This document shows positions 59,601 to 64,000 of a stretch of 64,000 bases of DNA, in pieces; position 1 is the stretch's first letter; the number at the start of each line of letters is the position of its first letter. The notes beneath the pieces are model-generated. The model searched no databases. It saw only the letters and a program-made list of their open reading frames with translations, and was not told where the DNA came from. A program made the translations under genes and the position numbers. The stretch is from Pseudomonas sp. KBW05 (lineage in GTDB: Bacteria; Pseudomonadota; Gammaproteobacteria; Pseudomonadales; Pseudomonadaceae): contig NZ_QAJM01000009.1 of the NCBI RefSeq assembly GCF_003852405.1, forward strand, positions 361,219-425,218. The letters are read 5' to 3'.

Positions 59601-59752
59601 CACTCACCGCCTTTGTACCCGGCCAGTCGGCCGAGCACTTCACCTTTACTTCGGCACTGCCGGTGCAGGTGCTCAAGGGCATGGCGCCGATCCTGCTGCC
59701 GTACCTGCAACCGGGCGCACAGACGCAATGCGCGCCTGTTCGGTCGTCTTGA
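56663..59752 (+). CDS. Class A penicillin-binding-protein-like (transglycosylase + transpeptidase)
   Basis: A 1029 aa membrane-anchored enzyme with one N-terminal membrane segment (residues 33-52). GT51 glycosyltransferase: E185 in IENRDLL, SAGGSTLATQLEKYRHS, KNILRDYLNSVPLS. Transpeptidase: S511-T-A-K514, S617-I-N619 and K940-T-G942, so all three active-site motifs are present. Catalytic motifs deviate from housekeeping PBP1a (ENRDLLDP for EDRRFYxH) and the protein is longer, so it is a divergent group. ATG 56663. It sits between the two giant NEL genes; whether that is functional is unknown. Confidence 0.88.
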   Translation: MGALWQTESSKAAKVQGSSDPAPSPPNTPRPRYWLRLFWLIVLLALIALGFAVNKEMRTSRLQAQELSRLARDLTYQVKPGASDAMLYPGAGPFDRRLGYSDLGTFLPRLLKRGYVIQAQSRFSPQLMDYSAKGLFVPYAEKIQAGLSITDCRAVPLYHYNYPQQLYDSFASIPPLVINSLLFIENRDLLDPAQPQANPAVDWPRFAKAAGSQVAKWLHLPGQSAGGSTLATQLEKYRHSPDGLTVSGGEKLRQMFSAAVRAYYDGPDTLPARKNILRDYLNSVPLSAVPGHGEVHGMAEGLRVWYGADFNQVNQALRGPVNAQQGLALREVLSLIIAQRRPSHYLAKGRDELAQLTDSHLRLLAQNGVIEPALLKAALASKVTYRDWVQQPTVQPIETTKGISVARSRLAALLDRPLYDLDRLDLSATSTLNAELQGQASAYLKHLADPEYARQIGLLGERLLTPASTAQVRYSFTLFELTPDGSRVRVQTDNTDQPFDINEGSKLELGSTAKLRVLTTYLQIINELHDKYAAQAPAALKTVVVDEQDRLSRWALDYLIQTPDKSLDKMLDAALDRTYSANPGERFFTGGGLHTFHNFRSQDNGRSPTLRDALRESINLPFIRLMRDVVRYVTYSGSNNSAELLKDDNDPRRQEYLAGFADREGTTFLRKFWKKYQKKDTQARLETFLDSLRPTPIRLAAVHRYLLPNASQDSFNRFVRAHLTGVKTNEKLTDERLEKLYAAYGPGTYDLPDQGYIAKVHPLDLWLLGYLLNHPDATFTEVVKASQFERQEVYSWLFKSRHQSARDSRIRTMLEIEAFLDIHQRWQAVGYPFDHLVPSLATAIGSSGDRPAALAELMGIILNDGVRPRVLRVDSLHFAADTPYETRVVNDPAPGKQVIPVEVARALRGALSQVVDAGTAKRVAGSFKLADGTPLAMGGKTGTGDNRIEAIGAGGRILSSKSINRTATFVFYLGEHHFGTLTAFVPGQSAEHFTFTSALPVQVLKGMAPILLPYLQPGAQTQCAPVRSS

Positions 59753-59960
59753 GGTGGGCGGCGCTGAACAGGGTCAGCACCTTGCGTGTGTGAACTTGGC
59801 GCGCGCAAGTAGTGGAAGCAGTCATGACGGTGAGTCTCACGCGCATTCAACACCCACCCTGACGCCACTCGCCAGTGGCAACGCTCTAACTATCTAACCT
59901 CTGGGACGCATGCCGCGTCCCTAGGCTGATGGCCTTGTCCACGACACCAGGTCATCCGCC

Positions 59961-62900
59961 ATGCCCGAAACACCGCACAAAGGCCCGCACTACTCACTGA
60001 TCAAACGCAACCTGCCCGACTGGCTCGCGTCCACCGCCTGGTCTCGGGCACAGGCTCTGGGCCAGGCTTCGCTGGCGCAGGTAGCGGTGCTGCTACGTGC
60101 CACCGACCACGACCATACCCCGCTCAAGGTCGCCAATGCCCAAGCCTGGACCGCTCAGAACCACGTTGACCGGCAGCTAGAAAACCTGCAAGACGTTTAC
60201 GCCTTTGCCCAACCCTTGCTCAGCCAAGCCGTGTTGGACCGCCACGGGCTCGACCTCGACGTGCGGGCCACCTTCGTGTTGCTGGTGATCGCCAAAAGCG
60301 GACCGATCAAGAGCACCACCAGCCGCACCCTGTCATTGCTGGACGCTGCCTTGCAAAACTTCGCCCACGGCGAAACCTTCACCGACGACTCCCGCTACAT
60401 CACCCGCCCCGACGCACACGGCCATTTCGAGCCCTTGGCCCATGATGCCCGCATAAGCATCGCGCAGTTCGTCGCCCTGTGCCGCGACGTGGACCTGGGC
60501 GCTCAGTACGCACAGCATCTGCATCAGCACTTGGTCGAAAATACAGCCCTGCAACCCCAGGTGATCGCCGCCCAGCAAGCCGCCCTCGACAGCGCAACTC
60601 ACCTGGCGCTACTGCACGGCGATATCACATCCGCCACCTTTCACGTGTTGCAACGCACGGTGAAAGGCGAGCGCGGGCTGATGCAGTTCTATCGGCTGCG
60701 CATGCTGGACACACTACTCACCGGCATCCTGATATTCGCCGCCAACCTCGACGAGGCTAGCGCGGTGGTCCCCGTGCTGGTGTACATCCCCCAGGACCCA
60801 CGCGGCGCGATCCAGGAATATCCCAGCACGGTGGCATTTCGTGATGCACTGCTCGACACGTTGAAAGACCCCGGCTACTGCGAGTTTTTCAGCCAGTTCA
60901 TCGACCATTCACAACGCCAGCGCTTTTTCAGTGGGCTGCGGCAGCGCCCGACTCTTGCTGCGGTCCGTATCGACGGCGACCTGTGGCCGCAGCTGTACCA
61001 GGCCGCGCTGAATAAAATCCTCAACGATGGCCACGACCTCGCCGTTGCTACGGCGGTGGCCGACAGCCGTGCGCGCTGGGCCTGGTGGGACGCCCTGACG
61101 CACCCCCTTGAAAGCCTGCTCAATGTGGCGCTGCTGGTGGTCACCCCGTTCGTGCCGCTGCTCGGCGAGGCGATGCTGGCCTACACCGCCTACCAATTGC
61201 TGGATGAGCTGGTGGAGGGCGTGGTCGATCTCGCCGAGGGCCAGGCGATGGAAGCCGCCGGGCATCTGGTGGGTGTGGTCGGCGACGTGGTGCAACTGGC
61301 CGCGTTTGGCGTCGGCGGCGAACTGGCGCGCTCGGTGTTCGTCGACGGTATGCGCCCGGTCGAGGCCAATGGCAAGACGCGCCTTTGGAACCCCGACCCG
61401 AAGCCCTACCGGCAAACCCTGCAACTGCCCAGCGACTCAACGCCCGACGCCCTGGGGTTGCACACCTACGCAGGGCAACAGATTTTGCCCCTTGAAGGCC
61501 AGCACTACGCGGTCAAGTTCGACGCGGCCAGCGGCGAGCACCGCATCCAGCACCCGACCCGCGCCGACGCCTATACGCCACCGATCCGCCACAACGACAG
61601 CCCGCGCGCCTGGAGCGATGAGCGCCGCTTGCAGGCGCTCGGCCCGTTCAACCCCGCAGAGCGCGAACAGATCCTGCGCACCAGCGGCCTCGACCACGGC
61701 ACCCTGCGTGCGGTGCAGGCCGACAACATCGCCGCGCCGCTGCTGGAGGACACACTCAAGCGCGTGCGCCTCAGCCGGGAGGCCGCCGAACTGCCCGAGC
61801 AACTGCGCGCCGGCAAGCCGGTGGACGAGGACACCTACTGGAGCCCGCACATTGCCACTGCACTGCCGGGCTGGCCGCACGACGTGGCGATCCTGGTGTA
61901 CGAAGACGCCGACCTCAACGGCGCCCCCCTGCACTACGGCGCCCCCGAGGCGCTGCACACCCTGCCCATCAGCCACGCGGACTTGAACCGTGGCAAGCTG
62001 CCGGAACGCCTGGTGTATTTTCTCGACCCTGCGCGCCTCACCGCCCTCATCGGCCCGTTGCCCGAAAGCTACGCCGCGCAGATCGAGACCCTGCGCAACC
62101 GCCTTGCCGACCATCTCGTCGAACGCCGGGGTTCGCTGTTCAACTACCTCTACCGCCACAGTGAAGACCTCACCAGCGCCCACGGCCTGCTCGTTCGCCA
62201 AACCTGTCCCGAGCTGCCGCAAAGCCTCGTACGCCACGTGCTCGCCCAGGCTCGGCCGGATGAACTGGCGATCATGGACACTGAAAAACGCCTGCCCCTG
62301 CGCCTGAAAAACCTCGCCCGCGCCTGGCAGTTACAGGCCCGTGGCGCCCATGCGTACCAGGGTTTCTACGACCCACAATTACTCGGCCCCGAGACCGAGC
62401 AAATGGTACTCAACACCCTGCGCTTCTACAGCGACAGCCTGGAAGACTGCCGAATCGAAATCCGCCAGCACAGGCCCATCGCCAACGTACGCGCGAGCGC
62501 CGGGCCAGAACAGGCGCGCCACCGTCTTCTGCTGCGCAAAACCGATGGGCTCTATGAGGTTTACGATGAGCGCCAGCATCTGCTGCAACCCGCCACGGAG
62601 TTCTTCGACGCCGTGCTGCACGCCCTGCCCGCCAACAAACGGCGTGCACTAGCCGCCGATGGCGCAGCGCTCAAAGGCTGGGTGATGGATACATTGCTCG
62701 CACCGGAGCCACGTCGCACAACCATGACAGATCCGAAAGCCAAAACCCTGCCACCCCAGGATCAGCGCCAGCTGGTACAAGCGCCCATGCACCCAGTGGC
62801 CGCCTGGGGCAGCGACCTGTTCCCGGGCACGCTGGAACAACGGGTCAAGGCCCTCTACCCCTATGCCGAGCCAGGCATCATCAATGCCTACGTGCGCAGC

Positions 62901-64000
62901 CTCGACGACCCGCTGCAACGCCAGCGCTTCGAGGCGCGTGAGATCGAGAAAGCCGAGCTGCAACATGACCTCGGTGACTGGATCTCCAATGCCCAGCCCC
63001 ATGAGCCGCCGAGCGTGGCACACCAGCGCGCCTACCTGGTCAAGGCGCTGCTCAGGACCTGGGAGGAACACCTTGCCAGCGACGACACGGGCGTGCGCTT
63101 GAGCATACAAAGCGTGCGCCTGACGGGCTTGCTCGGCAATCTACGCCTGCGTGCCAATTTTGATCATGTGCTGCATCTGGAACTGGCGGACACCCAGTTG
63201 CTGGACAACGACACCCGGTTGCTCGACAGCTTTCCCAACCTGATCAGCCTGCACTTGCGTGACAACCAACTGACACGGATGCCGCAAGCCATCCAGGATA
63301 TGCCCGCGTTGACGCACCTGAACCTGGAAAACAACCCCATCGCCTGGGATGACAGGAGCCTGCGGCAACTCGCCGACCGATCCCATCTGCGCCAGCTGTT
63401 CCTGGGCGATAACCGCCAGCTCGTCCGCGCACCGGACCTGAGCCGCTTTCCACATCTGGAGGCCTTGTCGCTGAACAACACCGCAATCAGCGAATGGCCC
63501 GAGGGGTTGTTCGATCAGCCACGGTCCGCAAACTTTTTCCTGGATGTGCGCAACACACCGATCAACACCCTTCCGCAATTTTTGCCCTGGCAGGCCCAGG
63601 CCCGGGTGCTGGCGCGCGCCCGCCTGGATCGCAATCACCTGAGCCCGGCCGATGAGCAGTTACTGGTCAGTTACCGCCTGGAGGCTGGCCTCGATCCGCA
63701 CCGCAGCTACCCGCCACGCGGCGATGCGAGCTTCTGGCTACAGAATGAAAATGAGGAGCATGTGCCCTGGTTGCTGCAGTTGTGGCAAGAAATCGAGGAA
63801 GAGCACGGCTCCCAGGGTTTTTTCGAAGTCATCAAAAGCCTGGAGCCTTCAGCGCTAGTTGAAGATGAATATGACGCCACGCTGTATGAACACGGGCGGG
63901 CCAACTTGACCGACAGGGTCTGGCGCATGCTGCTGGCGATGAATGGCGACCCGGAACTGCGCGCGCGGCTGTTTCAGATGGCCAGCAACCCGGTGACCTG
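59961..64000 (+). CDS. Second giant toxin-like LRR/NEL protein, 3' truncated by window
   Basis: Frame is open from ATG 59961 to the window end (1346 codons plus two bases). The N-terminal part is a diverged relative of the 48375 protein: ISIAQFVALCRDVDLGA near residue 170, hydrophobic segments at about 380-455, then LWNPDPKPY, and an LPGWP module near 61866. Leucine-rich repeats lie at about 63130-63600 (LISLHLRDNQLTRMPQAIQDM, LTHLNLENNPIAWDD). The start of a NEL domain follows. The last codons read NPVT-TG, aligning with AGTC of the first protein, so the cut is in the codon for the expected catalytic cysteine. No signal peptide is seen. Confidence 0.85.
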   Translation, partial: MPETPHKGPHYSLIKRNLPDWLASTAWSRAQALGQASLAQVAVLLRATDHDHTPLKVANAQAWTAQNHVDRQLENLQDVYAFAQPLLSQAVLDRHGLDLDVRATFVLLVIAKSGPIKSTTSRTLSLLDAALQNFAHGETFTDDSRYITRPDAHGHFEPLAHDARISIAQFVALCRDVDLGAQYAQHLHQHLVENTALQPQVIAAQQAALDSATHLALLHGDITSATFHVLQRTVKGERGLMQFYRLRMLDTLLTGILIFAANLDEASAVVPVLVYIPQDPRGAIQEYPSTVAFRDALLDTLKDPGYCEFFSQFIDHSQRQRFFSGLRQRPTLAAVRIDGDLWPQLYQAALNKILNDGHDLAVATAVADSRARWAWWDALTHPLESLLNVALLVVTPFVPLLGEAMLAYTAYQLLDELVEGVVDLAEGQAMEAAGHLVGVVGDVVQLAAFGVGGELARSVFVDGMRPVEANGKTRLWNPDPKPYRQTLQLPSDSTPDALGLHTYAGQQILPLEGQHYAVKFDAASGEHRIQHPTRADAYTPPIRHNDSPRAWSDERRLQALGPFNPAEREQILRTSGLDHGTLRAVQADNIAAPLLEDTLKRVRLSREAAELPEQLRAGKPVDEDTYWSPHIATALPGWPHDVAILVYEDADLNGAPLHYGAPEALHTLPISHADLNRGKLPERLVYFLDPARLTALIGPLPESYAAQIETLRNRLADHLVERRGSLFNYLYRHSEDLTSAHGLLVRQTCPELPQSLVRHVLAQARPDELAIMDTEKRLPLRLKNLARAWQLQARGAHAYQGFYDPQLLGPETEQMVLNTLRFYSDSLEDCRIEIRQHRPIANVRASAGPEQARHRLLLRKTDGLYEVYDERQHLLQPATEFFDAVLHALPANKRRALAADGAALKGWVMDTLLAPEPRRTTMTDPKAKTLPPQDQRQLVQAPMHPVAAWGSDLFPGTLEQRVKALYPYAEPGIINAYVRSLDDPLQRQRFEAREIEKAELQHDLGDWISNAQPHEPPSVAHQRAYLVKALLRTWEEHLASDDTGVRLSIQSVRLTGLLGNLRLRANFDHVLHLELADTQLLDNDTRLLDSFPNLISLHLRDNQLTRMPQAIQDMPALTHLNLENNPIAWDDRSLRQLADRSHLRQLFLGDNRQLVRAPDLSRFPHLEALSLNNTAISEWPEGLFDQPRSANFFLDVRNTPINTLPQFLPWQAQARVLARARLDRNHLSPADEQLLVSYRLEAGLDPHRSYPPRGDASFWLQNENEEHVPWLLQLWQEIEEEHGSQGFFEVIKSLEPSALVEDEYDATLYEHGRANLTDRVWRMLLAMNGDPELRARLFQMASNPVT

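Overview
The window is a continuous piece of a Pseudomonas chromosome, most likely from the P. fluorescens group. Gene order nth / small PA3496-type gene, argG-motY-pyrC-rnt, peroxiredoxin-bfd-bfr-grxD, molybdo-oxidoreductase, argF-ABC ATPase, glpF-glpK-glpR-glpD and aatJQMP-aauSR is typical of that genus. Many intergenic gaps hold GTGGGAGCGGGCTTGC-type REP doublets (REPINs), which are common in fluorescent pseudomonads. I see no tRNA, rRNA, CRISPR array, transposase, integrase or prophage gene.

Layout. 1-9.6 kb: housekeeping genes (3' end of rnfB, nth, an orphan BvgA-like response regulator, argG, motY, pyrC, rnt) and an iron/redox block (peroxiredoxin, bfd, a bacterioferritin without ferroxidase ligands, grxD). 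9.7-14.8 kb: molybdopterin oxidoreductase, argF, an orphan ABC ATPase, a YbaK-type deacylase. 15-20.2 kb: glycerol regulon glpFKRD with readable GlpR operators. 20.3-27.6 kb: acidic amino acid uptake aatJQMP with its two-component system aauSR, then glpM. AauR-type inverted repeats and a sigma-54 promoter precede aatJ.

27.7-35.1 kb holds a six-gene, translationally coupled minus-strand cluster: HAD phosphatase, class III aminotransferase, alpha/beta hydrolase, GNAT-like acyltransferase, sensor kinase, sigma-54 response regulator. It looks like a small metabolic pathway carrying its own regulators, and I cannot name its product. 35.3-44.6 kb is a mixed region: a MipA/OmpV outer-membrane protein, a divergent ureohydrolase coupled to two half-size EamA transporters, FrnE-like DsbA, a secreted hydrolase, metR, GNAT/LysE/NUDIX genes, a degenerate receiver plus YN-GYP protein, and a Zur-type rpmE2. 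44.8-48.3 kb: a single-domain FMN glutamate-synthase-like protein, two small genes and an OpgC-like membrane protein.

48.4-64 kb is the most unusual part. Two very large proteins (2172 aa and more than 1346 aa) have a toxin-like N-terminal region, repeated modules, leucine-rich repeats and a NEL-type E3 ubiquitin ligase C-terminus. Such enzymes ubiquitinate eukaryotic proteins. They flank an amino acid permease and a class A penicillin-binding-protein-like enzyme. The second toxin-like gene is cut by the window edge at the codon expected to encode its catalytic cysteine.
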